Assembly: GCA_025558095.1 (NCBI GenBank)
Contig: JAIVFI010000026.1
Span: forward strand, 248,001 to 312,000
Direction of reading: 5' to 3'
Length of the DNA: 64,000 nucleotides
Source: Hyaloraphidium curvatum
Lineage: Eukaryota; Monoblepharomycota; Hyaloraphidiomycetes; Hyaloraphidiales; Hyaloraphidiaceae
Shown here: positions 1 to 9,962 of the stretch, piece after piece
Layout of the letters: every line of letters starts with the position of its first letter
Position numbering within the stretch: position 1 is the first letter of the stretch
Made by a program: the position numbers and the translations under genes
The notes under the pieces: generated by a model
The model's database searches: none
What the model saw: the letters and a program-made list of their open reading frames with translations, nothing else
What the model was told of the DNA's origin: nothing

Positions 1-483
1 CGCGCTCTTGGATTGGCTACCCGGCGACTCCAAAGACCCCGCGCTCGGCCCAGACGGGGGCCACTACTACACCGCGGGCCTGCCGGCGCGGGTGGACCTG
101 CACCCGTACGTTTCCCCTCTATTCGCCGACCCCGCGAAGATCCGCATGCCGTGCAGGTCGGCACGGCCGAGCGGCTGCGCGACGAAGGCCTCGCGTTCGC
201 GCTGCGGACGGGTGCGAGGTGCGAGGTGTATGACGGAAAGGTGCACGGATGGCAGTGTGGAGCGCCGTACGGGGACGTGGGTGCCGAGAGGGCGGTGGAG
301 AACATCGCGTTGTTCCTGGGCAAGGCGGTGCGGGAAGGGTTGCAACCGGAGGAGCGGACGGGGTTCAGCTTCTGGTCGGGCGCGGAGTTTCGAACCGTGC
401 GGCACCTCTCGCGAACCGAGATCGAGGAGGCGCTGGAGCACGCGAAGGAGGAGGCAGGAATGCTCGGGAACGTCGCCCAATGA
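1..483 (+). CDS. alpha/beta-hydrolase fold-3 (HSL/steryl acetyl hydrolase-like) C-terminal part, frame-broken
   Basis: C-terminal part of an esterase/lipase of the hormone-sensitive-lipase type, entering from the left edge. Frame 2 reads HPYVSPLFADPAKIRMP, the conserved HSL block that precedes the strand carrying the catalytic Asp. From base 151 frame 1 continues with VQVGTAERLRDEG and then YDGKVHGWQ, whose His fits the catalytic histidine, and stops at 481-483. The frames meet at 148-151, where a few residues of the usual 'PPxLIQVG' link also seem to be missing. A GT-AG interval at 106-156 exists, but it is a multiple of three and would remove the conserved block, so an indel fits better than an intron. 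Family call is good; whether the locus is functional is open. Confidence 0.7.
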   Translation, partial: RALGLATRRLQRPRARPRRGPLLHRGPAGAGGPAPVRFPSIRRPREDPHAVQVGTAERLRDEGLAFALRTGARCEVYDGKVHGWQCGAPYGDVGAERAVENIALFLGKAVREGLQPEERTGFSFWSGAEFRTVRHLSRTEIEEALEHAKEEAGMLGNVAQ

Positions 484-513
484 AGACCACGCGCTTGCAC
501 ACATCCGCATCCC

Positions 514-2255
514 TCAAAGCTTCGGCTTCTCCCCCAGTCTGAACCAGTTCCTTCCCCCGTCCTTCCCGCCGTCGTTCCACGCCCACCCCTCCATCCCGAT
601 CGGCTCCACCTCCCCCCCCGTCAGCACCCCCACCGTTCCCGCATCCTTGCCGTCCACGCATGCGAGGAACCTCTTCCCGTCCAGCCGCCCGATCACCCAG
701 CCGCGTTCCGGGGCGCCGGAGCGGGAGTACTCGACGGTGTAGGTCTCGATGGTTGCGCGGGTGGGGGCGCGAGGCACGCTTTCGAGGAGGGGTGGGGGAG
801 CGGTGGGAGGGGGGTATTGGTAGGGGATGGGGTTGGACGAGGGGTACGGGCGGCGCGGGGTTTCGGTGGAGAAGAGGACGACGTGGTGCTTGGTGAGGAA
901 CTGTGAGGTCCATGAAAGACAGGGTCGATGGCGGATCAGTTGGCGCCATCGGAGTTCCCGCCCATGATGCCCCACCTCGCCGTTCCCGTGCACGAGCCCG
1001 ACCTTCCCCCTACCTTCCCGCAGCGCCCGCACCACCGCCACCGCCCCGTGCCCCGAGTAGTTGATCCCCCCGAAGAACGTGTTTCCCCCGCACAGGCTCA
1101 GCGGTCTGTCCGTCCCTCTGGGATCGATCCCCAGGTGGCGCGCCGAGATCTTGACCATGATCGGGAAGCACGAATACAGGTCGATCAGGTCGATGTCCTT
1201 GGTCCCCGACAGCCCGGCGGCGGCGACGGCGGCCTCGAAGGAGGCCTCCATGGCGAAGGAGCGGGAGTATGAGGAGCGCGCGAGGATGTCCGTGGAGTCG
1301 GAGGCGCCGGCGCCGCCGAGGACGTGCACCATCTTGGAGGCGGGTATGCCGAGGCGTTTCGCGGCGGAGGCCGAGGCGATGACGACGGCGAAGGATTGGT
1401 TGCAGGGGAGGATGGCGTTCATGAGCAGTGGGTCTGTTTTGGACGCGATCAGCGAGCAGCGCGGCGCACGGAGGTCGGCGACCGACATGGGTAGCAGATC
1501 ATGCGGTTGCTTGGCGAGATGGTCGAGATTTCGTCCGCGGTCTTGGCCCCGTCGCCATAGAACCACGCGCCCTCGTTGGTCTGCGCGATTTTGCTCAGCT
1601 CCGCGTACTGCACGTGCGATCCAGTCAGCCACTCAAGCCGCCTCGATCCCGCGACAAAGCAACCCACTATCTCGGCCGACTCCCTGTCGGCCTCCTTCTG
1701 CGTCTTGCCCTGCGCCGCACGCAGCGCCAGCTCGAACATCGGATAGATCTGCACCGGCTTGTCGAGCCCGTGGCGCTCGCACAGGTCCGACGCCATGCTG
1801 TACTTCCGCTCGCGGGAAGACCCGAGCGCCGTGCGCGCGGGGGCTGTCCACCCCGCCGGCGCGGTTCCGTTCTGCGCGGCCCACGCGTTGAGCGAGTACC
1901 ACGCCTCGCCGCCGGCGACAACTGCCACGTGCGACTCGCCGCGGGCGACGCGCCGCGCGGCCTCGTCGAGGTACCTCATCGGCGTGTTGCCGCCGATGTC
2001 GGCCGTGACAACCGTTTTGGGCTTGACTCCCAGGCGGCCGGACAGGTGCTCCGCGGGATTGCTGTAGAACCAGCTCGTGGTCATCATGCACGTGACGTCG
2101 TCGACCGCCGCGCGAAGGGCCGCCGGGTCGCCGCCCGAGTCGGCGAACGCGAGCTCGACGGCCTCGGCTGCGAGCGCCAGCGGCTCCCTCGCGTCCTCAA
2201 GCCGCCGCGACTTGTTGCGGACCTGCGCCACGCCGATGATGACGGGCGACTCCAT
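514..2255 (-). CDS. thiolase-like protein (SCP2-thiolase/acetyl-CoA acetyltransferase family), peroxisomal
   Basis: Model: complement(join(514..900, 976..1433, 1487..2255)), 537 aa. Introns are 53 nt (1434-1486) and 75 nt (901-975); splicing joins ICYP to YPLLMNAIL and GNGE to FLTKHH. The N-terminus MESPVIIGVAQVRNKS and the blocks MMTTSWFYSNPAEHL, NQSFAVVIAS and GGINYSGHGAVA fit the thiolase superfamily of acyl-CoA condensing/cleaving enzymes. At the usual nucleophile position the text reads IGGNTPMRYLDEAA, and I do not see the catalytic Cys of true thiolases, as in thiolase-like proteins. The protein ends GEKPKL; PKL is a PTS1-type tripeptide, so a peroxisomal location is likely. ATG 2255 is chosen because it starts the conserved strand. 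Upstream in-frame residues look non-coding. Confidence 0.85.
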
Positions 2256-2761
2256 GGCGTTGAAGACAGGGAGGTGCCTGTTGTGGGAGACGTGTGGCAA
2301 AGCGTGGCGGATTGCGAGCAGCAAGGGGAAGGGTAGCTTGACAGCTTTTGGCAAGGCTGATCGATCCTAGCAGCAGATCTACCTGCATCTTTCTTCACTT
2401 GGCAGCCGACCCACCAATGCACGACGCGTGGCGTCTTTCGGGGCGGCCGTAGCGGTCCATGCCTCAGCCTCCACTCCGTGGTCCTCCCTTCCGCGGGAGG
2501 GCCGCGGTGCGCCCAGCCCCCACCGCTCGCGACCACTTGGAACCCAACCGGGGGGCCTGTCCCATGGAAAGGATTTTGATGCGTAGCGATCCGTATGAGC
2601 ACGGAGCATGCAGCTCTCCGGTCCAAGTCCCGGTAGCTTGCGCTGTCGCGACGGGCCACAAAGCGTCGGTGCAGGCAATCAAGATGGTGCTCCGACCAAA
2701 GGTACCCGAAAGTTTGGGCGAGCATGGCAACGACCGACTCGCCGCTCTTGCGAAATGCGGC
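2256..2761. other. intergenic, thiolase upstream region
   Basis: Gap between the thiolase-like start and the 3' end of the next minus-strand reading frame. Long open frames exist on both strands but none shows conserved motifs. It probably holds the thiolase promoter; I recognise no specific element. Confidence 0.4.
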
Positions 2762-3394
2762 CTAGTCGGCCTTGTTCTTGGCCGTGGCGAGCGGCACGGG
2801 CGAAAAGCCAACGAAGTTCTCGACGGAGCCACGAATCGTCACTGCCGACGACGTGCGCGAACCACCTTTCCTCGCTCCCCCGCCGGCCAGCAGAGCAGCA
2901 TGCTCCCCCTCATCGGTGTTTTCTCTGTCCCTTCGCTCCCGCTGCACGACCGGGAAGCGGACGTCGAGGCCCGGCGGCGGCTCCGTGTCCTCCCCGGACA
3001 TGTGCAGCCGCCAGCCTGCGGGGCAAAACAGGTCCTTCGAGTCCCAGAAGGTCTTCCGCTCCAAGTTCAGCCTGCCCACGACGAAGGAGCCAATGGGCAA
3101 GTCTTTGCTGGGCAGCGCCGAGTCCCACAGCGGCAGGCGGCCGCCCCTGCCGGCGGCGATGAGCACGTCCTCTTCGGAAGGCCAGCGTTCTCCGGCCGCC
3201 ACGCACGGACGCAGCTCGAGGCACACGCGCGCCCGCGACGTGAGGCCAAGCGCGTCGCCAACGGCGTCGTACAGCCCTACGAGGTGCCGCGCGCGGGAGG
3301 GAGATACCGCGAACCAGTACCCGCGGGGCAGCACGCGGACGATGAAGCTGTCGCGCCACGAGTCCGGAGGTCCGTCGGCCGGTCCGTTTGGCAT
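2762..3394 (-). CDS. hypothetical protein
   Basis: Single open frame of 210 aa from ATG 3394; the frame stays open further upstream without another ATG, so an upstream exon is possible. Composition looks protein-like in the middle: SWRDSFIVRVLPRGYWF, GLYDAVGDALGL, and GSFVVGRLNLERKTFWDSK with evenly spaced hydrophobic and aromatic residues. The C-terminal third is Arg/Glu/Gly-rich and looks disordered. I recognise no family, signal peptide or membrane segment. The opposite-strand frame over the same bases is low-complexity and is taken as the shadow. It could also be one exon of a larger gene. Confidence 0.4.
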   Translation of the reverse strand: MPNGPADGPPDSWRDSFIVRVLPRGYWFAVSPSRARHLVGLYDAVGDALGLTSRARVCLELRPCVAAGERWPSEEDVLIAAGRGGRLPLWDSALPSKDLPIGSFVVGRLNLERKTFWDSKDLFCPAGWRLHMSGEDTEPPPGLDVRFPVVQRERRDRENTDEGEHAALLAGGGARKGGSRTSSAVTIRGSVENFVGFSPVPLATAKNKAD

Positions 3395-3766
3395 TTTGGC
3401 CGCTTGGCTGCGTTTTCCCTTGAACTTGGCGCTCAGTTGCCCTTGCCTCACCACACCGCCGTCTGCTACGCGTTTCGAGACCCTGCGGAAGAGCCCCGAA
3501 TGTGCTCTCTGGCTTTTTCCGCAGAAGACGGAAGGGAACGACCAGCCCAGGCCGAGACCGGGGAAGACGCGCCAGCCGAAAGACCTGCAGCCAGCACCAC
3601 GTCAGCGGTAGCGCCCGCAAGGCCTCCGTCCTTGCGCTACCTCTTGCCCTAGTCGGAAACCTCAGACGTTTTGGTTCTACCGGACTTTGAGGCCGACTTT
3701 GGCTCTGCGCTGTACCGCACAGCTTCGGACAGGGCTTCTGTTCCCTGGCCGTGGGGCCAGGTTGTC

Positions 3767-4228
3767 ATGTTTGCCCTGCCCAATGCCGTGCTGCAAACGT
3801 GGAAAGGACGGAGGGCACTTTCTCCTCGAAATGATGGTTCTTTTGCCGTTGACTGGAAGGAGCTGGAGACCCTTCTCCACAATCAGGGCACTCTGGTACT
3901 CTGGGACATGTACCTCACCGAGAGCTTCCTCGAGACGCACACCTTTTTCCTGAGACAAGGACTTTTTGTATTCCTGTACTACTGTGGTGTGTACTGCCAT
4001 TCCGTGCAGGGTCACCTTGAACCACCCCTAATCTCAGGGATGTCACTCCACGTCCGCATCAAGGCAAACGAGTTTGTTAAATTCGGCGTGATTGGGATGC
4101 TGGGCTACATGATCGGCGCTCTGGTTGGCCTAGAGTGGGCTCGAATGTGGAGATCTGAGGCTGCATTTGGGACGGTCGTTGCCAGCATCCTAGTGCACTT
4201 CGTGCGGATCTGGAACAAGGACGACTAG
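3767..4228 (+). CDS. hypothetical protein with two hydrophobic segments
   Basis: Open frame of 153 aa from ATG 3767 to TAG. The frame is open back to a stop at 3650-3652, and a 3' splice-like AG at 3651-3652 makes an upstream exon possible. Base composition is visibly less GC-rich than its neighbours. Two hydrophobic stretches, near residues 67-83 (QGLFVFLYYCGVYC) and 105-125 (FVKFGVIGMLGYMIGAL), could be membrane helices. The last residues are IWNKDD. No family recognised. The codon mix differs from adjacent genes, so this may be a transferred or relic sequence. Confidence 0.4.
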   Translation: MFALPNAVLQTWKGRRALSPRNDGSFAVDWKELETLLHNQGTLVLWDMYLTESFLETHTFFLRQGLFVFLYYCGVYCHSVQGHLEPPLISGMSLHVRIKANEFVKFGVIGMLGYMIGALVGLEWARMWRSEAAFGTVVASILVHFVRIWNKDD

Positions 4229-4547
4229 AGCTCGTGGCGACCACAACGAGATGCTTGCATGGACGCAGCCTGGAGTTCCAGTTCCGGGTCGTGAACACCA
4301 GTGGAGTCCAACGTCACCCACTCGTTGCTGCAGCCGCTTCCCTTGTCTTCCAGGGCGGGGGGTAACAGCACCCGAGCAGCGGGGCTTGCGCGCAAAACCT
4401 GACGGAAAAGGGCATCCGCAAGTGTACCCGCGACTGGCGGCCGGGTGAACCCCGTCGGGCGGCTATACGGGGGCGGGGACACGGACTGACGGCCCCATCA
4501 GGTTGGCCCGCACCAATCTCCTCCAATCGCGTCTTCCGTTCCCCGCC
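4229..4547. other. intergenic, upstream of AYR1-like gene
   Basis: No gene-like frame with conserved features. Presumed promoter of the reductase starting at 4548. Confidence 0.4.
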
Positions 4548-5591
4548 ATGTCCGCGCCCGTCGTGCTCATCACCGGCTGCTCCGACGGCGGCATCGGCTC
4601 CGGCCTGTGCCTCGCCTTCCGCCGGCGCGGGGCCAAGGTCTACGCGTCGGCCCGCCGCGTCGAGGCGATGGCCGCGCTGCCGCCCGACATCGAGCGCGTG
4701 GAGCTCGATGTCACCAAGCCAGAGTCGATCAAGACCGCCGTGAACGGCATAATTGCAAAGGAGGGGAGGATAGACGTGCTCGTGAACAACGTTGGCAACG
4801 AACCGCGTCGGACGATGGGACGGACTAACGGGCGCGTCGGCAGGCGGGCGGGGGCGGCCTCGCAGGCCCACTGGTGGAGGTCCCGCTCGATTCCATCAGG
4901 GAGCTCTTCGAGATGAACGTGTGGGGCCTCCTTGCCGTGACCCGTGGGTGGAGTCCGCCGGACCGGGGACCAAGGCCCGACCCTCGCGTTCGTGACCCTC
5001 CCAGAGGAAGTCGCGCCCCACATGGTGCGCGCCCGAAAGGGACAGATCGTCAACATGGGCTCCCTCGCCGGCGAGCTCGGCATCCCCTTCGCGGGCGCGT
5101 ACGGCATGTCCAAGTGCTGCGTCAAGTTCGCCTCGGATGCGCTGCGCAGCGAGCTCGCGCCCTTCGGCGTCGGCGTGACGCTGGTCAAGTTCGGGTTCGT
5201 GGAGAGCAACATCGGCAAGAACAGGGAGGTGCGGTTCGGGGACTTTTCCCGGGCCGTGCCGGGGACGCTGTGGAGGGACTGGCTGCCCAGGTTCGACGGC
5301 AAGGCGGCGGGCGGGGGGACGGACAAGCCCATGCCGCAGGAGCAGTTCTGCGACCTCGTTGTCGGGAGGCGTGGGTGGACGCGTTCGGCTCGCTCCATAT
5401 GCCCATCTGACCTTGCGCTCGCCCGGCCAGTGCTGCCCATCTCCCGCGCACCCCGCGACATCTGGGCCGCCCGCCCTTACATGCTGGTCTGGTTCGTCGG
5501 ACTGCTCCCCTGGTTCGTCCAGGACTTTGTGGCCAAGCGGATGTTCGGCCTGTCGGGCAAGGCAAAAGCGATCGAGGGTGCGTCTTCTTGA
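4548..5591 (+). CDS. short-chain dehydrogenase/reductase, AYR1-like (1-acyl-DHAP reductase family)
   Basis: Model: join(4548..4790, 4844..4943, 5005..5370, 5431..5591), 289 aa. Introns are 53, 61 and 60 nt; the first has a CTAAC branch motif at 4825. Splicing restores NNAGGGGLAGPLVE and VTQEVAPHMV. Classical SDR signature: cofactor loop TGCSDGGIG at residues 9-17, NNAG at 80-83, Ser134, Tyr147 and Lys151 in YGMSK. The TGCSxGGIG loop and the size fit the Ayr1 branch, which reduces 1-acyl-dihydroxyacetone phosphate with NADPH on lipid droplets and ER. A hydrophobic stretch near the C-terminus (MLVWFVGLLPWFV) would suit membrane association. 17-beta-hydroxysteroid dehydrogenase-like activity is an alternative. 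Confidence 0.85.
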
Positions 5592-5638
5592 GGGTCTCCG
5601 TCGTTGCCAAAAGTGCTATAGAGCCTTCATCCCCTGGA

Positions 5639-6717
5639 TCACCCGCACGTCGTGTTCATGGTCAGCGTCACCCCGCTTCCCTTGAGCACGCTCCACAACC
5701 CCGCGCCGACGGTGAACGCGGTCACCAGCGCCGTCCGCGCCACCCCCGCATCCAACACCGCCCCCGCGAACTTCGCCAGGAACCCTCCCGCCCCCCGTCC
5801 GTGCGCGGCAAGGATGTCAGCGTGCCGGGTCGCCAGCCCCCTTGCGCGGGCGCGCGGGCCGGGTGAGTCGGTGCCGGTCGGGTCGGCGGAGGCGGAGCGC
5901 GAGGCCAGGTCGCGGAGCAGGGATTCGGCCTGCGAGTGCAGGGAGAGGATGTGGCCGACCTGGGAGTTGCTGACGACGTAGTTGGCCACGTCGATTGCCG
6001 TGTACACGGCGGCGTAGAGCAGGGCCACGGAGGTGAACCCGACGACGCAGTTGCCGAAGGCGATCGAGGCGACGCCGATTCCCACGGCGAGGAGCGCGAG
6101 GATGGCGATGTGCGGGCCGGCGACCCCAGTGCGCAGGCGGGTGAGCCAGGTGGGCACGAGAAGGGTGTGCAGGAAGGCGTAGGGCTCCGGGACGAGGATG
6201 CGGGGATCGTTTGTGCAGGCTGGGGGGCCGTCCAGGACAAGGCTTCTGTAGCGGGCGTCGAGGTCGCGGAGGGCGAGGAGGACGGCGCGTCGGTGCAGGC
6301 GCAGGGAGAGGTGCAGCACGGCAGGGTTGGCGGGGATGTTGGCGGCAATGATGATGACCAGGCCGGCCTGGTTGGGCCCGAAGTAGAGCACACGAGGAGG
6401 ATCAGGGACCACGGGGTGGTCCACGACAGGCCGCCGTAGGCGACGGCGGGCATCCAGAAGAAGGCCGTGACGAGAAGCTGGGTTAAGACAAAGCGGGCCG
6501 TGCCTTCCGCAACGCGCAGCGCGGCGACGCGGCCCGGCAGCTTCCCTGCGCAGGCACTTCTCGCGTCCGCAACCGCATCGTCGGAGGGCGCGGGAGACAG
6601 CCCCGGCGGGGGCTGCAGGGGCGCCGGGACCAGCGCCAGCAGCTCGGGGGCAGAGAAAGGCGGGGCTGCAATCGTCTGAATTGCCACCGCCGTGCCCTCC
6701 GGCTTGTCCAGCTCCAT
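5639..6717 (-). pseudogene. degenerate copy of the CPC-motif multi-pass membrane protein
   Basis: Paralog of the intact gene at 8310-9836, in opposite orientation. It starts MELDKPEG (intact copy MEPDKPEA) and ends TMNTTCG identically. After DDAVADAR it jumps directly to SACAGKLPGR, so about 145 residues of the intact protein (near 59-204) are missing in frame, removing the first membrane segments and half of the Cys motif. A second lesion near 6389-6393, an extra TG relative to the intact copy, shifts the frame between SLILLV and VLYFGPNQ. The 3' two thirds still read well in the shifted frame (LHLSLRLHRRAVLLALRDL and onward). Two independent lesions make a pseudogene the simplest call. Confidence 0.8.
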
Positions 6718-7129
6718 TGTTGTGGGGGTGTTTGCTCTGGGACGAGGCCACGAGGCGTCCCGCGAGCCTCGCTGCCCGAACCGCACGTAGAACCGCAGTC
6801 AATATATTGGCGCCACTTTTATCGCCTTGCATAACGCGTGATCGGGCACCATCTACAGTATGGACCCCGCTTCCGCGGCCTGTCGGGCTTGGAGCACCCC
6901 AAGAGCCGACGGGCACAAGTCGAGCGTCGTTGGCATCGTACGCATCGGTGCTGCAGCTGACGTATAACGCGTCGTATGAATGTATTCACCTGAACTGAGC
7001 GCTGCTAGCGATGCCATGGCCACCGTGAGTTGCGTAATCCGTCGGGGGAAGGTGGCTGTGCGGGCGGCGAATCCACGGTCGGCCCGCCAAAGCGCCGTGC
7101 TCCGCGCTCCTTCCCAATCACACGCCACC
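6718..7129. other. intergenic between diverging copy and hydrolase
   Basis: Gap between the degenerate membrane-protein copy and the plus-strand hydrolase. Part of it is less GC-rich and resembles no gene. It may hold a bidirectional promoter. Confidence 0.35.
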
Positions 7130-8184
7130 ATGGCCTTTCTCGACCGCTTCCTGCAGTCCCCCGCGGCTTTCGTCCCCGGCCCGGTGCCCGGCGGCGAGCT
7201 GGTCGCCGTACCGACGCGGCATTCGGTGCTCCGCGTGTTTGACTCGGGCCCGCGGGACGTGGAGAAGACGGTGATCCTGTCGCCCGACACGCCTTGTAGG
7301 AGATCCCGCGCGAGCAGCCACGCTCTTTTCTCTGACGACGCGCCGGGACAGGTACCATCGAGCACCACCTCGATGCCCTCGTCCCCGCCCTCCTCGCACG
7401 CGGCTACCGCGTCATTTCCTTCGACATTCCCGGCTCCGGCTTCTCCACCGTCCGCTCCTCCTACGGCTACTCCTTCGACGACCTCGCCGACGTCATCGCC
7501 GACCTCGCCTCCGCCCTCCTCCCCCCCGGCCGCCGCGCCGCGCTGGCATTCACCTGCGCCTCCTCCTTCGCCGCGCTGCTCGCCGCCCGCCGCCGCCCGG
7601 ACCTGTTTTCGCACGTCGTCGTCGCGCAGGTGCCGGAGCTGGCCCAGTCGCAGGCCTGGGTGCGGAGGATGGATCCGTCGGGCACGATGGCGGCCGCGGT
7701 GTGGGGGCAGCTTGCCTTGTGGTGGAACAAGGAAAGGATCGCGAGGGGGTGGTTCGTGAGCGCGCTGCCGAGGGGGTCGGGGATGCTGCCGGACGTGACG
7801 GCCAAGAGCGTCGAGATGCTCAGGAAGGGGGGATCTTACTGTGGGTCCTCGTCTGCGAAGCTCCCGCCTGCATATGGATTGATGCGACTCTTGCGTCCCG
7901 TAGGCCTCGCGAGCATGTTCCAGTCCATCGTCGCCGCGGACGTCGCCGCCCTCGAGCCCCGCCTCGTGACTCCGCAGCCGGCGGGGCTGATGTGGGGCAA
8001 GCGCGACCGCACGCACAGCAAGTCGGACGGCGCGAGCGCGAAAAAGTACCTGCCGAACCTGGTCGCGCACGAGGAGGTCGAGTGCGCGCACTTTCCCGAC
8101 ATCGAGCTGCCGTCAAGGTTCGCGGACATGGTGGACAGGGTGATGCAGACCCCGCCGACCGCGGGAGCGGAGTCCAAACTATAG
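7130..8184 (+). CDS. alpha/beta-hydrolase with an apparent Cys nucleophile
   Basis: Model: join(7130..7295, 7352..7840, 7904..8184), 311 aa. The first intron (56 nt) is needed to restore SPDTPCTIEHHLDALV. The second (63 nt, GTGGGT...TAG) keeps frame and could be retained. Fold landmarks: SFDIPGSGFS near residues 78-87; elbow LAFTCASSFAALLAA, where Cys124 sits in the place of the usual Ser of G-x-S-x-G; MWGKRD with the likely acid; and AHFPDIELPSRF, which matches the H-F-P-x-x-E-x-P-x-x-F block with the catalytic His. Substrate unknown; family members include epoxide hydrolases, haloperoxidases and esterases. It lies between two inverted copies of a membrane-protein gene. Confidence 0.75.
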
Positions 8185-8309
8185 ATTCCGAACGATCACG
8201 CGTTTTGCACAGCAGGCTAATTGATGCCAATAGAATGGCTGCAGTGTTATCCGAGGTGCGGGCAGGGACTTCGAGGGGCGCCTCGTCCAGAAAACCACCC
8301 CCGGCCACC

Positions 8310-9836
8310 ATGGAGCCAGACAAGCCGGAGGCCTTTCCAAAGGAGACGCCGACGGTGGCATTTCCAACGATTGCAGCCCCGCCTTTCTCCGCCCCGGAGA
8401 TGCTCGCGCTGTTCCCGGCACCCCTGCGTCCCCCTCCCGGGCTTCTGTCTCCCGCGCCGCCCGACGACGCGCTCGCGGACGCCCGCGCGGCCGACCCCCT
8501 CACGCGGAGCGCGCTGCTCGACGCGCTGCGGCCGTGGCCGCTGCTGCACGCGGAGGTGCGCGCGCAGCAGCTGCTGCTCCCCGTCGCCGCGCGGTTCCCG
8601 CTGCTCTCGCTGGCCGCCAACGCGTGCGGCCTGGCGATGCTCGCGCCGCAGTGGGTCTTTGCCGATCGGCTGGGCCGTTTCTCTCCCGCGGAACTCGGAT
8701 TCGGCACCGCCGTCACCGCGGCGTTCGCGGTCTGGCTGCTCGGCGTCACCGTGTTCCTGCCCCTCAGGGTGTACCGCGCCCGTTTCGCACCCGCCGCCGA
8801 TCTCTCCGGGCATCCGTGGGCCGTCGTCGCGCGGTGGTCGCAGCTGTGCGCCTCGCTGCCCCACTCGCCCCTCCTGCGGCACGATCCTGCGGACGACCTT
8901 TGCCCGTGTGCAGCGGAGGCGTGCGCAGGCAAACTACCGGGCCGCGCCGCGGCGCTGCGCATGACGGAAGGCGTAGCGCGCATCGTCTTCACCCTCCTCC
9001 TCATCAACCCTTTCTACTGGATGCCCGCCGTTACTTACGGGCTCTACTCGTGGACCACCCCCTGGTCGCTCGCCCTCCTGGTCCTCTACTTTCTAACCAA
9101 CATCGTTACCCCGGTCATAGCCATCGCCGCCAGCATCCCCTCCAACCCCGCCGTGCTGCATCTCTCTCTGCGCCTGCACCGCCGCGCCGTGCTCATCACC
9201 ATGCGGGACCTCGCCGCGCGCTACCGGAGCCTGCTCCTCGACGGTCCCCGCGCCGCCCCGGACGACCGCCGCATCCTCGTCCCCGAGCCCTACGCCACGC
9301 TGCACACGCTCCTTGTTCCCACCTGGCTGAACCGCCTCCACACGGGCGTCGCCGGTCCGCATGTCGCGCTGGTCGCGGTCCTCGCCGTGGCCGTGGGCGT
9401 CGCTTCGATCGCCTTCGGCAACTGCGTCGTCGGCTTCACCCTCTTTGCCCTGCTCTACGCGGCCGTCTACACCGCGATCGACATGGCCAACTACGTCGTC
9501 AGCAACTCCCAGGTCGGCAACATACTCTCCCTCCACTCGCAGGCCGAATCCCTGCTCCGCGACCTGGCCTCGCGCTCCGCATCCGCCGACCCGACGGGCG
9601 ACTCCCCCTCCGCGGTGCCCCGCGCCCGCGCGCGGGAGCTGGCACGGGACCACGCCGGCATCCTCGCCGCGCACGCCCGTGGGGCGGGCGGGTTCCTGGC
9701 CAAGTTTGCGGGGGCGGTGGTCGATGCGGGGGTGGCGCGGACGGCGCTGGTCACCGTGTTCACCATTGCCGCCGGGCTGTGGAGCGTGCTGAGGGGGAGC
9801 GGGGTGAGGCTGACGATGAACACGACGTGCGGGTGA
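8310..9836 (+). CDS. multi-pass membrane protein, local family with CPC motif (intact copy)
   Basis: Uninterrupted 508-aa frame. ATG 8310 is chosen because the paralog at 5639-6717 starts at the same residue; the frame is open upstream. The N-terminus is Pro-rich with FSAPEMLALFPAP; several hydrophobic segments follow (around LLSLAANACGLAML, AAFAVWLLGVTVFL, TLLLINPFYWMPAV, ALLVLYFLTNIV, VALVAVLAVAVGVASIA, ALVTVFTIAAGLWSV). Between the first and second groups lies DLCPCAAEAC. The third family member (31791-33329) has DCPCALPSC at the same place and shares LHRRAV and the C-terminal GLW-LLRG-like end. Overall layout is roughly like gustatory-receptor-type or DUF multi-pass proteins, but I do not recognise the family. 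Confidence 0.75.
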   Translation: MEPDKPEAFPKETPTVAFPTIAAPPFSAPEMLALFPAPLRPPPGLLSPAPPDDALADARAADPLTRSALLDALRPWPLLHAEVRAQQLLLPVAARFPLLSLAANACGLAMLAPQWVFADRLGRFSPAELGFGTAVTAAFAVWLLGVTVFLPLRVYRARFAPAADLSGHPWAVVARWSQLCASLPHSPLLRHDPADDLCPCAAEACAGKLPGRAAALRMTEGVARIVFTLLLINPFYWMPAVTYGLYSWTTPWSLALLVLYFLTNIVTPVIAIAASIPSNPAVLHLSLRLHRRAVLITMRDLAARYRSLLLDGPRAAPDDRRILVPEPYATLHTLLVPTWLNRLHTGVAGPHVALVAVLAVAVGVASIAFGNCVVGFTLFALLYAAVYTAIDMANYVVSNSQVGNILSLHSQAESLLRDLASRSASADPTGDSPSAVPRARARELARDHAGILAAHARGAGGFLAKFAGAVVDAGVARTALVTVFTIAAGLWSVLRGSGVRLTMNTTCG

Positions 9837-9962
9837 CGGGGGGAAGGGCGGAACAGGGACGGTGCCGATCGGCATCCGGTCGAGGGAGGCTTGCTGCAGG
9901 TATCTTGCGGGGAAGTTCTTGTCTTGTCTCGGGACGGCAGCACGTGCATGCTTTCCGCGGTC

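Noticed and set aside
106-156. GTACGT...GTGCAG interval as an intron in the first hydrolase
   Set aside because: It would remove the conserved HPYVSPLFADP block, and its length is a multiple of three so it does not resolve the frame change.
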